Made by a program: the position numbers and the translations under genes. A stretch of 62,807 bases of DNA, taken from positions 1 to 62,807 of the forward strand of contig JANYBS010000232.1 in assembly GCA_025360715.1 (NCBI GenBank). Reading direction: 5' to 3'. Origin of the DNA: Candidatus Eiseniibacteriota bacterium (GTDB lineage: Bacteria > Eisenbacteria > RBG-16-71-46). Below, in pieces: positions 40,644-49,757 of the stretch. A model generated the notes under the pieces. It was not told where the DNA came from. It ran no database searches and saw only the letters and a list, made by a program, of their open reading frames with translations. The first letter of the stretch is position 1; every line of letters starts with the position of its first letter.

Positions 40644-41519
40644 ATGCATACCTCGCTCGTAGTGATCGCACTCTGGGGCCTGGCGGTCTTCACCGTGATC
40701 GGCCTTGGCTTCGGCATCGTGCTGGGCGTGGCGGCCGAGCGCTTCCAGGTGAAGACGAACCCGCTCGTCGATCGCGTGCGCGAGTGCCTGCCGTCTGCCA
40801 ATTGCGGCGCCTGCGGATTCGCCGGCTGCACGGCATACGCCGAGGCGGTGGCGCTGCGCGCCGACGTGCCGCCCGACCTATGCATCCCGGGCCGTGCGAG
40901 CGTCGCCGCTGCGGTCGCGGAGCTCACCGGCAAGGCCGCCGGTGACGTGGCCGACCGCGTCGTCGTCATGACGTGTCACGGCACCAGCGCCTACGCGCGC
41001 AACGAGGCCGAGTACGCCGGCATCCCCACCTGCGCCGCTGCGGCACTGGTCTTCGGCGGCCCGCGCGCCTGCAAGAACGGCTGCCTGGGGCTGGGCGATT
41101 GCGTGCGCCAGTGCCCGTTCGACGCGCTGCATCTGAACGTAGGCGGCATCGCGCAGGTCACGCCGGAACGCTGCACCGGCTGCGGCATCTGCGTGGCGAT
41201 CTGCCCGAAGTCCCTCTTCACACTGTACCCGCGCAACCGCCGCATCGAGCTCGCGTGCAAGGCCGTCGACAAGGGCGCCGTCGTGCGCTCGACCTGCATG
41301 GTGGGCTGCATCCAGTGCCGCAAGTGCGTGGCCAAGTGCCCCGCGGGCGCCATGGCGTGGGACGGCCGCACCATCTTGATCGATCACGAGACCTGCATCG
41401 CCTACGGGCCCTCCTGCAACGAGGTCTGCACCGAGGTCTGCCCGAGCAGCATCCTGCACCGCGTCGGCCAGTCGCCACATCCGCCACTGGTCGAGATCAC
41501 CGAACCCAAGGGGGCCTGA
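40644..41519 (+). CDS. rnfB: Rnf complex subunit B
   Basis: The ferredoxin-accepting subunit (291 residues) with an N-terminal membrane helix (residues 5-30). A cluster motif follows: C48, C54, C57, C62 and C80 (ECLPSANCGACGFAGC). Further ferredoxin motifs are CLGLGDCVRQCP, CTGCGICVAICP and CIQCRKCVAKCP, and there is a last Cys-rich stretch ending CTEVCPSSIL. It is longer than the enterobacterial RnfB and resembles the multi-cluster type of anaerobes. It lies 6 bases after rnfA and 2 bases before the kor genes, so oxidoreductase and pump are one operon. Confidence 0.93.
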   Translation: MHTSLVVIALWGLAVFTVIGLGFGIVLGVAAERFQVKTNPLVDRVRECLPSANCGACGFAGCTAYAEAVALRADVPPDLCIPGRASVAAAVAELTGKAAGDVADRVVVMTCHGTSAYARNEAEYAGIPTCAAAALVFGGPRACKNGCLGLGDCVRQCPFDALHLNVGGIAQVTPERCTGCGICVAICPKSLFTLYPRNRRIELACKAVDKGAVVRSTCMVGCIQCRKCVAKCPAGAMAWDGRTILIDHETCIAYGPSCNEVCTEVCPSSILHRVGQSPHPPLVEITEPKGA

Positions 41520-41521
41520 CG

Positions 41522-43324
41522 ATGTCCACCACCGCACCGGGTGTCACGACACATACGCCGCAGACCGCCGCCACGGGCCGTTCGCTCGTCATCGCGGTGG
41601 CCGGTAGCGGCGGGGACGGCGTCGCGCTCCTTGGCGACCTTCTGCTCTCCATCGCTGCGCATCAGGGCCTGTATGGCATGCTGGTGCAGTCGTACGGGCC
41701 CCAGATCCGCGGCGGCGAGTCGGCCGTCGTGCTGCGCCTGTCCGAGACCGAAGTGGCATACGAGGGCGACCAGACCGACCTGCTGGTGTGCTTCCGCACA
41801 TCAGACCTGAAGCGCTTCCGCGGCTCCATGCACCTGCACGAGCAGAGCGTGCTGGTGCTTGACTCAGGCGACGAAGGCGAGCTGCCCGAATGGCTGGGCA
41901 CGACGTCGCGCGAGATCATGCGCTATCCCTTCGCCACGCGCGCCGCCGGCGTCGAGGTGGCCGGCGAGCCCAAGAACATGATGGCGCTCGCGCTCATCGC
42001 CAAGGCGCTCGGCTGGGCGCCCGAGTTGGCGGAACGCGCGCTCGAAGAACGTTTCGCGCACCGCCCGCATCTCCTATCGGCCGACGTGAAAGCGTACCGC
42101 GCGGCGTGGGTCCAGCTTCAAGTACCCGCGATGACGCGGCTCACGGGTCATGGCTTGCCGCTCGAAGTGGAGACCGGCAATGAGGCCGTCGCGCACGGCG
42201 CACTCGCCGCTGGACTCCGGTTCTTCGCTGGCTACCCCATCACTCCTTCGAGCGAGGTGATGGAGACACTGCTTGATGAACTCCCTGCGGCTGGGGGCAC
42301 CGTGGTGCAGGCGGAAGACGAGATCGCCGCACTGGGCATGGTCGTGGGCGCGAGCTTCGGCGGTGTGCCGTCGATGACCGCCACGAGCGGCCCGGGACTG
42401 AGCCTGATGACCGAGATGATGGGCCTGGCCAGCATGGCCGAGATCCCTGCGGTGATCGTGGACTGCCAGCGCGCCGGCCCCGCGACCGGTATGCCGTCCC
42501 GCACCGAGCAGAGCGACCTGTTCCATGCGGTCTACGGCGGCCACGGCGACTTCCCGCGCGCGGTGCTCGGCGTCTTCGACGTGGTGCACGCGCACACGCT
42601 CATGTACAAGGCGTTCGCGCTCGCCGAGGATTACCAGTTGCCGGTGCTCGTGCTGTCCGATGCGTACGTGGCGCAGCGCCGGCAGATTCGCGGCGCCACG
42701 CCCGCGCGCTCCACGGTCCCGCGGCGCTGGCGCTGGACCAGTGACGACTCACCCGCGCGCTTCAAGCTCAAGGGCGACCAGGTCGTGACGCCGTTCCGCG
42801 TACCAGGCACACCGGGCGGCACCTATCTGGCCGCAGGCATCGAGCACACCGAAGACGGCACACCCACGTCGGACACGAACATGCATCAGCGCATGAACGA
42901 GCGGCGCTTCCGCAAGCTGCCGGCGATCGCGCTCGACACGGCCGACTGGGTGCGCACCTTTGGCGCCGCCGACGCGCCGCGCGGCATCATCGCGTGGGGC
43001 AGCATGTACGGCCTGCTGCGCGAGTGGGTGCTCGCGCATCCGGAGTATCGCGTGTTCCTGCCCGAGATCCTGCTGCCCTTTCCACTGGATGCGCTTGCCG
43101 CATGGCGCAAGGGCCTGAGCGAGACCGTGACCTTGGAGCTGAGCCATCAAGGGCAGTTCCACCGCTATCTCTCGAGCCTCACCGACATGAGCGGCGTGCG
43201 CAGCATCGCGCGCAGCGGCGGCCTGCCGATGAGCGCTCCCGAACTCGCGACCCTGCTGTCCGCCACGCTGTCATCCGCACTCTCACCCACATCGGCGGCT
43301 GCGGCCGAGAAGGAGGCCTCATGA
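41522..43324 (+). CDS. korA: 2-oxoacid:acceptor oxidoreductase alpha subunit (gamma-alpha fusion)
   Basis: A 600-residue fused subunit. Residues 20-195 are the gamma domain (GSGGDGVALLGDLLL, VQSYGPQIRGGESAVVLRL). Residues about 215-560 are the alpha pyrimidine-binding domain (FFAGYPITPSSEVMETLL, QAEDEIAALGMVVGASFGG, TATSGPGLSLMTEMMGLA, PSRTEQSDLF). This is the KorA/VorB-type architecture used for 2-oxoglutarate or branched-chain 2-oxoacids. The start follows rnfB by 2 bases. The end overlaps korB by 4 bases. The longer frame from 40973 overlaps rnfB and is rejected. Substrate is inferred from family shape only. Confidence 0.9.
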   Translation: MSTTAPGVTTHTPQTAATGRSLVIAVAGSGGDGVALLGDLLLSIAAHQGLYGMLVQSYGPQIRGGESAVVLRLSETEVAYEGDQTDLLVCFRTSDLKRFRGSMHLHEQSVLVLDSGDEGELPEWLGTTSREIMRYPFATRAAGVEVAGEPKNMMALALIAKALGWAPELAERALEERFAHRPHLLSADVKAYRAAWVQLQVPAMTRLTGHGLPLEVETGNEAVAHGALAAGLRFFAGYPITPSSEVMETLLDELPAAGGTVVQAEDEIAALGMVVGASFGGVPSMTATSGPGLSLMTEMMGLASMAEIPAVIVDCQRAGPATGMPSRTEQSDLFHAVYGGHGDFPRAVLGVFDVVHAHTLMYKAFALAEDYQLPVLVLSDAYVAQRRQIRGATPARSTVPRRWRWTSDDSPARFKLKGDQVVTPFRVPGTPGGTYLAAGIEHTEDGTPTSDTNMHQRMNERRFRKLPAIALDTADWVRTFGAADAPRGIIAWGSMYGLLREWVLAHPEYRVFLPEILLPFPLDALAAWRKGLSETVTLELSHQGQFHRYLSSLTDMSGVRSIARSGGLPMSAPELATLLSATLSSALSPTSAAAAEKEAS

Positions 43325-44070
43325 GGCCCGCGGACCTGCGAACCGAACTCGAGCCCGTGTGGTGCTCGGGCTGTGGCGATTTCGGCGTGCTCAAGGGCCT
43401 GACCCAGGCGCTCACCGATCTGGAAGTGGCGCCCGAGAAGCTGGCGGTCATCTCCGGCATCGGTTGCTCGAGCCGCCTGGCCGGGTACGTGAAGGCTTAC
43501 GCGTTCAACTCGATCCACGGCCGCGCGCTGCCGATCGCGACCGGCCTCAAGCTGTCGCGCCCCGAGATGACCACCGTGGTCGTGGGCGGCGACGGCGACG
43601 GCTTCAGCATCGGCCTTGGCCACATCCCGCATGCGGTGCGTCGCGACACCGACCTCACCTATGCGGTGCTCGACAACGGCATCTACGGCCTCACCAAGGG
43701 CCAGGCCTCGCCCACCACCGAGCGCGATACCAAACGTGGCCGAGGCATGGCAGGCGCCGAAGATGCGCCGCTCGATCCGGTGCTGCTCGTGCTCAGTTCG
43801 GGCTGCGGGTTCGTGGCGCGCTCGCATGCCGGTCACCTGCCGCACCTGCGACAGATGCTGCGCGAGGCGATCCAATATCCCGGCTTCGCATTCGTGCACG
43901 TGCTGGCCGGCTGCGTGACGTACCAGCCCAAGGGCTACGCCGACGGCCTGCTCGAGCACAGCTTCCCAGTGCCCGAGACGCACGATCCCACGAACCTCGA
44001 CCAGGCCATGAACCTGGCGCGCGACCCGCGCTTCGCGCTGGGGCTGATCTACAAGCGCCCGCGCGACTAG
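43321..44070 (+). CDS. korB: 2-oxoacid:ferredoxin oxidoreductase beta subunit
   Basis: The ThDP-binding partner of korA (249 residues). It has PVWCSGCGDFGVLKGL and SGIGCSSR with a later Cys in LAGCVTYQP for the [4Fe-4S] cluster, GGDGDGFSIGLGHI for ThDP/Mg, and LDNGIYGLTKGQASPT. It lacks a delta ferredoxin subunit, like other Kor enzymes. The short spacing and 4-bp overlap with korA show they form one complex. Placed directly downstream of rnfB, it would supply reduced ferredoxin to Rnf, or use it in reverse for reductive carboxylation. Confidence 0.92.
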   Translation: MRPADLRTELEPVWCSGCGDFGVLKGLTQALTDLEVAPEKLAVISGIGCSSRLAGYVKAYAFNSIHGRALPIATGLKLSRPEMTTVVVGGDGDGFSIGLGHIPHAVRRDTDLTYAVLDNGIYGLTKGQASPTTERDTKRGRGMAGAEDAPLDPVLLVLSSGCGFVARSHAGHLPHLRQMLREAIQYPGFAFVHVLAGCVTYQPKGYADGLLEHSFPVPETHDPTNLDQAMNLARDPRFALGLIYKRPRD

Positions 44071-44153
44071 AGCCATCCCGCGGCACGATCCCGGCACACT
44101 CGCGCGACAGGGGACTCGCGCATTAGGATGCGGGCAGCCCCCACCTTGGCTCT

Positions 44154-47138
44154 GTGGCTCTGGAGTGCGCATCCTTGTCTTCGACCGAGCAGCGCGTTGG
44201 CCCGTACCTCATCGTGCGCCGCATCGGCGCGGGCGGCATGGGCGAGGTCTTTCAAGGCCGTGACCCGCGACTCGAGCGTGATGTCGCTCTTAAGCTGCTG
44301 CCCGCGGAATTCGCGCGCGACCAGGACCGCTTGGTGCGCTTTCGCCGCGAGGCGCTCACGCTCGCATCGCTTCAGCATCCCAACATCGCGACGATCTTCG
44401 GCATCGAGCAGGTCGACGGCGGCGGCTTGGTGCTGGTGCTCGAGTACGTGGAAGGCGGCACGCTCGAAGACCGCCTGCGAACCGGCGCGGTCTCGATCCC
44501 CGAGTCGCTTGCGATCGCCGCGCAGGTGACCGAGGCGCTCGAGGTCGCGCACGAGCGCGGCGTCGTGCACCGCGACTTGAAGCCCGCGAACATCATGTTC
44601 GGCGGACGCGGCCTCGTGAAGGTGCTCGACTTCGGCCTGGCACGCCGCGCGCAGGCCGCCGGTGAAGCCGCGGACGACGTCGCGCCCGACGAGGTCGCGG
44701 GCACGCCCGGCTACATGAGTCCGGAGCAGGCCATGGGCACCGAGCAGGACGCGCGCACCGATGTCTTCGCGTTCGGCTGCGTGCTCTACGAGTGCCTGAC
44801 GGGCAAGCGTGCATTCCCCGCGGACTCGCCGCAACAGGCCGTGGCCGCGGCCATGTTCGCCATGGCCGACATGGACGCACTGCCGGCCGCGACGCCGCCG
44901 CGAGTGCGCGCGCTGATCGAACGCTGCCTCGAGAAGGATCCCGAGACGCGCCTGCGCGAGATCCGCGAAGCGCGCGTCGAGTTGGAGGAGTCGCTCGGCA
45001 CGCGCCGCGCGTCGGCGCTGCGCCGCGGCGAGGCGGCCGAGGCCGCCGCGGCACCGGCGCTGCCCAAGCCCGGCGCGCGCTTCATCGGCCGTGAGCACGA
45101 GCTGGCGCTGCTCGCCGAGCGGATCACGCAGACGCGACTGCTGACGCTGGCCGGCATGGGCGGCTGTGGCAAGACGCGGCTCGCGCTGCAACTGGCCGAG
45201 TCGGCCGCGGCGCTGCATCCCGGCGGAACGTGGTTCGTGGACCTGGCGCCGGTCAGCGGCGGCGAACGTGTGGCCGAGGTGCTCGCGCAGGCACTGGGGC
45301 TATCGCTCGAGCCCGGCAAGCGTTCGCTCGATCAGGCCGTACAGTTCCTGCAGCCAAGGACCGCGCTGGTGCTGCTCGACAATTGCGAGCATGTGCTCGA
45401 GCAGGCCGGGGCGCTGGTCTCGAGCCTGCTGGCCGCCTGCCCGCAGCTGCGCGTGCTCGCGACCAGCCGCGAAGGACTGGCGATCGCCGAGGAGACGCTC
45501 TATCCGGTACAGGCGCTGAGCGTACCGCCGCGCGGGCGCTCGCTGAGCGCCGAAGCCGCCGCGCGCTATGACGCCGTGCAGTTGTTCGTGGATCGTGCGC
45601 GCGCGGCAGTCGCGGACTTCGCGCTCGACGATGCGAACGCCGGCGTGATCGGCGAACTCTGCCGCCGCCTGGATGGCATCCCACTCGCGCTCGAGCTGGC
45701 GGCGGCGCGAGTGCGTGTGCTTTCGCCCGCGCAGATCCGCGACCGGCTCGACGACCGCTTCAAGCTGCTCACGGGCGGCCAGAAGAAGGCGCTGCCGCGC
45801 CATCAGACGCTGCTGGCCACGCTGCAGTGGAGCTACGAGCTGCTCTCGTCCGATGAGCAGGCGCTGCTGCGCACTCTGGGTGTGTTCGCGAACGGCTGGA
45901 CCTTGGAGCAGACGACGGCTGTTCACCAGGGCGATGAGTTCGAGGTGCTCGATCTGCTCACCGTGCTCACGCAGAAGTCGCTGGTGGTGGTCGTGCGCGA
46001 TCCGCATGGCGACACCCACTACCGCTTGCTCGAGAGCGTGCGACAGTTCGCCGGCGATATGCTCCAGGGCGCCGGCGAGGCCGACGCGCGGCGGCTGGCG
46101 CACCTGCACGTGTTCCGCGATATCGCGCTGGCGGCCGAAGCGCAGCTCGATGGCTCACAGGGCGAGGTGGCGGCGCGCATCCGGCTCGAGCGCGACCTCG
46201 ACAACCTGCTCGCCGCGCTCGGCTACTGCGCGCAAGTGCAAGGCGGCGGTGCGCTCGCGGTGCCCTTCGCCGCGGCGCTGCACCGCTTCTGGCTGATCGG
46301 CGGCCACGTGCAGGTGGGCCGCCGTGCGCTCGAAGGCGCGCTCGCGCTGCCGGGCGCGGACTCCGATCGCGGCGCGTGGGCCCACGCGCTGGTACGCGCG
46401 GGCGGCCTGGAGCTGCTCTGCTCGGAGTATGCGCGCGCGCGGCCGCTGATCGAGAGCAGCCTCGAGGTCTCGCGACTACTCGGCGACCAGAAGGCCATCG
46501 CGCGGGCGCTCAGCGCGCTGGCAACGGTGGCGCTATACCAAGCCGACGTGCCCGCGGCGCGCCGCATCTTCACCGAGAGCTTGGAACTCTACCGGGGCCT
46601 GGGGAACTCGCGCGGTGCGGCACTGGCGCTGGCCAACCTCGCCTTCGTGGAGTGGTGCGCAGGCGAGTTCGCGGCCGCGATCCCCCACTACGAGGCTGCG
46701 CTGGCGATCTTCGCTTCGCTCAAGGACCAGCGCCGCATGGCGCACGTGCTCGCCGGGCTCGCCGAGTCCCAGGGCCGCACCGGTGCTACCTCCGCGGCGC
46801 AGATGCACGCGGCGGCCGCCGTGGGCTTCGCCGTGGAGCTCGAGACGCCCTATGAGGGCATCCTGGCGCTCGAGGCCGCCGCGAGCATCACACTGGCCAG
46901 CGGCGCCGCCCACGAGGCGGCGGTCCTCGCCGGGGCCGCGGCTGCCCAGCGGCAGGAGCACAGCATCGGGCTCTCGCCGCTCGAAGTGGAACGGCGCCGC
47001 GAACTCGAGGACCGCCTGCCCGGCTTGCTGGGCGCCCCGCAGGCCGCTGCCGCGCGCGCCGAGGGCAGCGCGCTGGCGCCGGCTGACGCTCTGCGGCGGG
47101 CGCTGCGGGCACTTGATGGTGACGGCCCCACAACCTGA
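44154..47138 (+). CDS. serine/threonine kinase fused to a STAND-type ATPase and TPR repeats
   Basis: A 994-residue cytoplasmic signalling protein. Residues 17-285 are a Hanks-type kinase with all key residues (GAGGMG loop, K47, HRD 139-141, DFG 159-161). From about 315 a NB-ARC/STAND-like ATPase follows, with P-loop GMGGCGKT near 335 and VLLDNCEHVLEQ as Walker B, resembling the predicted ATPases of LuxR-type regulators. Residues about 640-960 are TPR-like helices. No transmembrane helix or DNA-binding domain is seen. The start is ambiguous: GTG at 44154, or TTG at 44175 behind GGAG. TAGGAT at 44124-44129 may be the -10 box. Targets are unknown. Confidence 0.87.
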   Translation: MALECASLSSTEQRVGPYLIVRRIGAGGMGEVFQGRDPRLERDVALKLLPAEFARDQDRLVRFRREALTLASLQHPNIATIFGIEQVDGGGLVLVLEYVEGGTLEDRLRTGAVSIPESLAIAAQVTEALEVAHERGVVHRDLKPANIMFGGRGLVKVLDFGLARRAQAAGEAADDVAPDEVAGTPGYMSPEQAMGTEQDARTDVFAFGCVLYECLTGKRAFPADSPQQAVAAAMFAMADMDALPAATPPRVRALIERCLEKDPETRLREIREARVELEESLGTRRASALRRGEAAEAAAAPALPKPGARFIGREHELALLAERITQTRLLTLAGMGGCGKTRLALQLAESAAALHPGGTWFVDLAPVSGGERVAEVLAQALGLSLEPGKRSLDQAVQFLQPRTALVLLDNCEHVLEQAGALVSSLLAACPQLRVLATSREGLAIAEETLYPVQALSVPPRGRSLSAEAAARYDAVQLFVDRARAAVADFALDDANAGVIGELCRRLDGIPLALELAAARVRVLSPAQIRDRLDDRFKLLTGGQKKALPRHQTLLATLQWSYELLSSDEQALLRTLGVFANGWTLEQTTAVHQGDEFEVLDLLTVLTQKSLVVVVRDPHGDTHYRLLESVRQFAGDMLQGAGEADARRLAHLHVFRDIALAAEAQLDGSQGEVAARIRLERDLDNLLAALGYCAQVQGGGALAVPFAAALHRFWLIGGHVQVGRRALEGALALPGADSDRGAWAHALVRAGGLELLCSEYARARPLIESSLEVSRLLGDQKAIARALSALATVALYQADVPAARRIFTESLELYRGLGNSRGAALALANLAFVEWCAGEFAAAIPHYEAALAIFASLKDQRRMAHVLAGLAESQGRTGATSAAQMHAAAAVGFAVELETPYEGILALEAAASITLASGAAHEAAVLAGAAAAQRQEHSIGLSPLEVERRRELEDRLPGLLGAPQAAAARAEGSALAPADALRRALRALDGDGPTT

Positions 47139-47178
47139 GCCGGCAACACTTGGCGCCCCCAACCTCATTAGAAACAGG

Positions 47179-47208
47179 TTGTTATGGGCAGGCGCGAATG
47201 TGTATTCT
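47179..47208 (+). promoter_or_regulatory. candidate promoter of the tandem WGR-motif secreted proteins
   Basis: TTGTTA (47179-47184) and TATTCT (47203-47208) are spaced by 18 bases within an unusually AT-rich patch, about 95 bases before the start at 47304. Confidence 0.4.
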
Positions 47209-47303
47209 CAAGGCTGACCAGCCCTGCTTGTGGGCGTGGCGTGACTTCCATCCTTGTTCAAGATCGACCGGCGCATCACGCGCGTACACCCCCGAGGTGA
47301 TCC

Positions 47304-47987
47304 ATGAAGCTGAGGCTACCACTGCTTCTCACGCTGCTCACGGGCCTGCTGGTGATGGCCCCTGCGGCGGCGCACGCCCAGTCCCTGCTGTTCGACTGGG
47401 TGGGCTATGACTACGAAAGCCCGAACCCGAACCCGTCGATCTTCGGTGAGGCCGGCTCCGGCTACACCGCCGTCGGATTCGTCAACGGCCTGTTCGCGCC
47501 GCTGGCTGCCGACACCGTGCACGACCAGTACACGTTCGTGCTGTCGGGTCTCACGCCGGTCAATCGCCAGATCTCGGGCTCGTATGTGATCGTCGACTAT
47601 TCGGTCGGCACCATGAACGTCTACGAGGACAACAAGCTCGGCGGCACGCTCGCCGACTATGGCGTCGCCCCGCCGAATGCCACGTCACCTTCATCGTTCA
47701 ACGACGGCACCGTCTTCCTGCAGGGTCAGGTCGTGAGCTTCCAGTACATCCTCAACACCGCCACGGGCAGCGGCTCATTCAGCGCGTACTACACCGTCAC
47801 CGGCGGCACCCAGTACAACAACTTCCTGGCGTCGCAGCGCACCGGCTGGACGTTCGCGGGCACGACGGGTAATGCCGTGAACATCCCCGCAGGTTATCAG
47901 CATCAGGTGGTCGGGCAGAACCTCATCGAGCAGGTCGTCTCGACTCATTCCTCCAGCTGGGGCCGCCTCAAGGCCTCTTACCGTTAG
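47304..47987 (+). CDS. secreted beta-rich protein with C-terminal WGRxKxxYR motif, copy 1
   Basis: A 227-residue protein with a clear signal peptide (MKLRLPLLLTLLTGLLV, ending AHAQ). The mature part is rich in Thr, Ser, Gly and Tyr and has no recognised domain. It is a paralogue of the next gene. Shared elements are an early FDW/IDW, a YTFxxxG strand, G-T-M/I-x-V/I-YED, an F-x-D-G-T-V/L strand, and the very C-terminus SSWGRLKASYR against STWGRIKQLYR. The basic-aromatic tail may be a sorting or processing signal. The next gene begins 12 bases downstream. Function is unknown. Confidence 0.78.
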   Translation: MKLRLPLLLTLLTGLLVMAPAAAHAQSLLFDWVGYDYESPNPNPSIFGEAGSGYTAVGFVNGLFAPLAADTVHDQYTFVLSGLTPVNRQISGSYVIVDYSVGTMNVYEDNKLGGTLADYGVAPPNATSPSSFNDGTVFLQGQVVSFQYILNTATGSGSFSAYYTVTGGTQYNNFLASQRTGWTFAGTTGNAVNIPAGYQHQVVGQNLIEQVVSTHSSSWGRLKASYR

Positions 47988-47999
47988 GAGACGACGACC

Positions 48000-48725
48000 A
48001 TGCGCGCACTTCATATGCTTCTCTCGCGGCCCGTGCTCACGGCCGCTGCTGTCGCTGTCCTGATCGGTGGCGCGGGTGTCGCTCGCGCGGCCGGCCCCAT
48101 GATCGACTGGGACCCGGCGTACGTGTGGCAGACCGGCGGCTCGCCGAGCAACCTGCCTGTCGGCGGCGAGCTCAAGGTGGTCGGCATCATCAGCCACTTC
48201 GACAACCCGCTCGGTGACCTCAATGCCAACGACCCGACGAAGGAGTACACCTTCTACGTCCACGGCATGATCTCGCAGGGCACCGTCGCTGGTGGCCCAC
48301 CGGCGCTGACCACGTACGAGACGCACTACACGGGCGGCACGATCGAGATCTACGAAGACACCACGCCGGAGCCGGCCGCGTTCGACCCGAACCCGCCCAG
48401 CGCCACGGTGCCCGCGTACTTCACCGACGGCACGCTGATCCTCGCCGGCACGATCTCGAACATGACCGTGCAGACGAACAACTTCACGCCGCTCAAGACG
48501 GGCAACATGGAAGGCGATATCACCTGGACGGGTGGCTCGCTCCTCACCCGCACGTACGGCGCCGGCACGACCAAGTGCCCGGGCCTGTTCACGGGCGGCA
48601 TCACGTGGAGCTCCACGATCGTCCCGAGTGGGTATCTCTTCCGGCATGCTGGCAAGATCGACCTGCAGTGCGCGGTGCCGACCAAGGGCAGCACGTGGGG
48701 TAGGATCAAGCAGCTGTACCGGTAG
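48000..48725 (+). CDS. secreted beta-rich protein with C-terminal WGRxKxxYR motif, copy 2
   Basis: A 241-residue paralogue of the preceding gene, exported by an N-terminal signal (LTAAAVAVLIGGAGVARAA) and preceded by GGAGACGACGACC. It shares the scattered motifs MIDW, EYTFYVHG, GTIEIYEDT, FTDGTLILAG and the terminal STWGRIKQLYR. Two cysteines (in TTKCPGLF and DLQCAVP) could form a disulphide not present in copy 1. No enzymatic signature is visible. Tandem arrangement and a conserved tail suggest a pair of surface or matrix proteins; this is inference. Confidence 0.78.
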   Translation: MRALHMLLSRPVLTAAAVAVLIGGAGVARAAGPMIDWDPAYVWQTGGSPSNLPVGGELKVVGIISHFDNPLGDLNANDPTKEYTFYVHGMISQGTVAGGPPALTTYETHYTGGTIEIYEDTTPEPAAFDPNPPSATVPAYFTDGTLILAGTISNMTVQTNNFTPLKTGNMEGDITWTGGSLLTRTYGAGTTKCPGLFTGGITWSSTIVPSGYLFRHAGKIDLQCAVPTKGSTWGRIKQLYR

Positions 48726-48893
48726 CCTCTCTCGATTCCGCAGTCGCATCGGGCCACTTCGGCATCCGCCGGGGTGGCTCGATGCATTCCCGTCAGATTG
48801 CCTGAAACGCGACGCCCATTTCGTGCATCGAATGCCGGGAATGCCACGGTAGAATGGTCGTTCACCCCTGCTGCCACTCCATTCGGAGGTACC

Positions 48894-49736
48894 ATGCTGC
48901 GCCTGAGTGCACTGTCGCTGATCGCCGTCATGACCCTTGCTTCGCTCACGGGTTGCTCGAAGTCTGCCACGGACTCGCTCTCGCCAGCCGGCGGCCGCGC
49001 CAGCGGCATCGAGGCACTGCGCCCGGCGAACACGCCGAACGGTTTCTGGAATCGCACGCGGCTGGGCATCTCCGGCGTGCTTTTCGTGCACGCCTCACCC
49101 GATGCCCCGAACGTCGACATCAACCTGGGTTGGCTGCCGGCCGCGCGCAACCTCGCCTTCGGCCAGAACACCCCTTACCGCTTCGCGTTCTCGGGCCCGC
49201 GTCGCATCCAGGTGAATGTCGCCGGTACGCGCACCACCGTGATCGATGCCACGCCCACGCTGGCGCCGCGTACGTTCTATACGGTCTTCGCCATCGACAA
49301 GGTCGCGAACCTCGCGCCGCTCGTGCTGGTCGATGACCTCACGCCTCCAGCGGCCGGTAAGGCGCACGTGCGCTTCGTGCACCTCTCGCCGGATGCGCCC
49401 GCCGTCGATGTCGCGGTCGCGAACGGTGGCCCGGTCGTCTTCGGCAACAAGTCGTTCAAGGATGCTACCGCCTTCACGCCGCTGCCGGCGGGCAAGTACG
49501 ACCTGGAAGTGCGCCTCGCGGGCACGAACACGGTCGTCTTGCCGCTCCCGGGCATCTCGCTGGACGCGGGCCGGATCTACACCGTGTACGCGAAGGGTCT
49601 CGTGGCCGGCACCGGCGCCCAGGCGCTGGGCGCAGGCATCATCGTGAACTCGCCCTTCTACGGCTTCCGCAGCGATGACGATGCGGTGAAGCAGGCGCAG
49701 GGCGACGCTGCGGTCTCGGCGCCCTCGCAGAACTAA
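48894..49736 (+). CDS. DUF4397-type lipoprotein
   Basis: A 280-residue predicted lipoprotein. The signal ends in a lipobox (LASLTGC, Cys at residue 21) and GGAGG precedes the ATG. Two tandem DUF4397-like beta domains follow, each starting with VHASPDAPNVDINL or VHLSPDAPAVDVAVA and containing FYTVFAID or IYTVYAKGL strands. These domains occur on bacterial surface proteins of unknown role. TAGAAT at 48850-48855 is a possible -10 element. The longer frame from 48774 is rejected because it hides the lipobox. Confidence 0.88.
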   Translation: MLRLSALSLIAVMTLASLTGCSKSATDSLSPAGGRASGIEALRPANTPNGFWNRTRLGISGVLFVHASPDAPNVDINLGWLPAARNLAFGQNTPYRFAFSGPRRIQVNVAGTRTTVIDATPTLAPRTFYTVFAIDKVANLAPLVLVDDLTPPAAGKAHVRFVHLSPDAPAVDVAVANGGPVVFGNKSFKDATAFTPLPAGKYDLEVRLAGTNTVVLPLPGISLDAGRIYTVYAKGLVAGTGAQALGAGIIVNSPFYGFRSDDDAVKQAQGDAAVSAPSQN

Positions 49737-49757
49737 TCCCCCGAAGCGACTGACCGG

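Noticed and set aside
41522-43324. Reading the korA frame from an upstream start at 40973
   Set aside because: This would overlap most of rnfB in another frame with Arg-rich translation; the gamma domain begins cleanly after the ATG at 41522.
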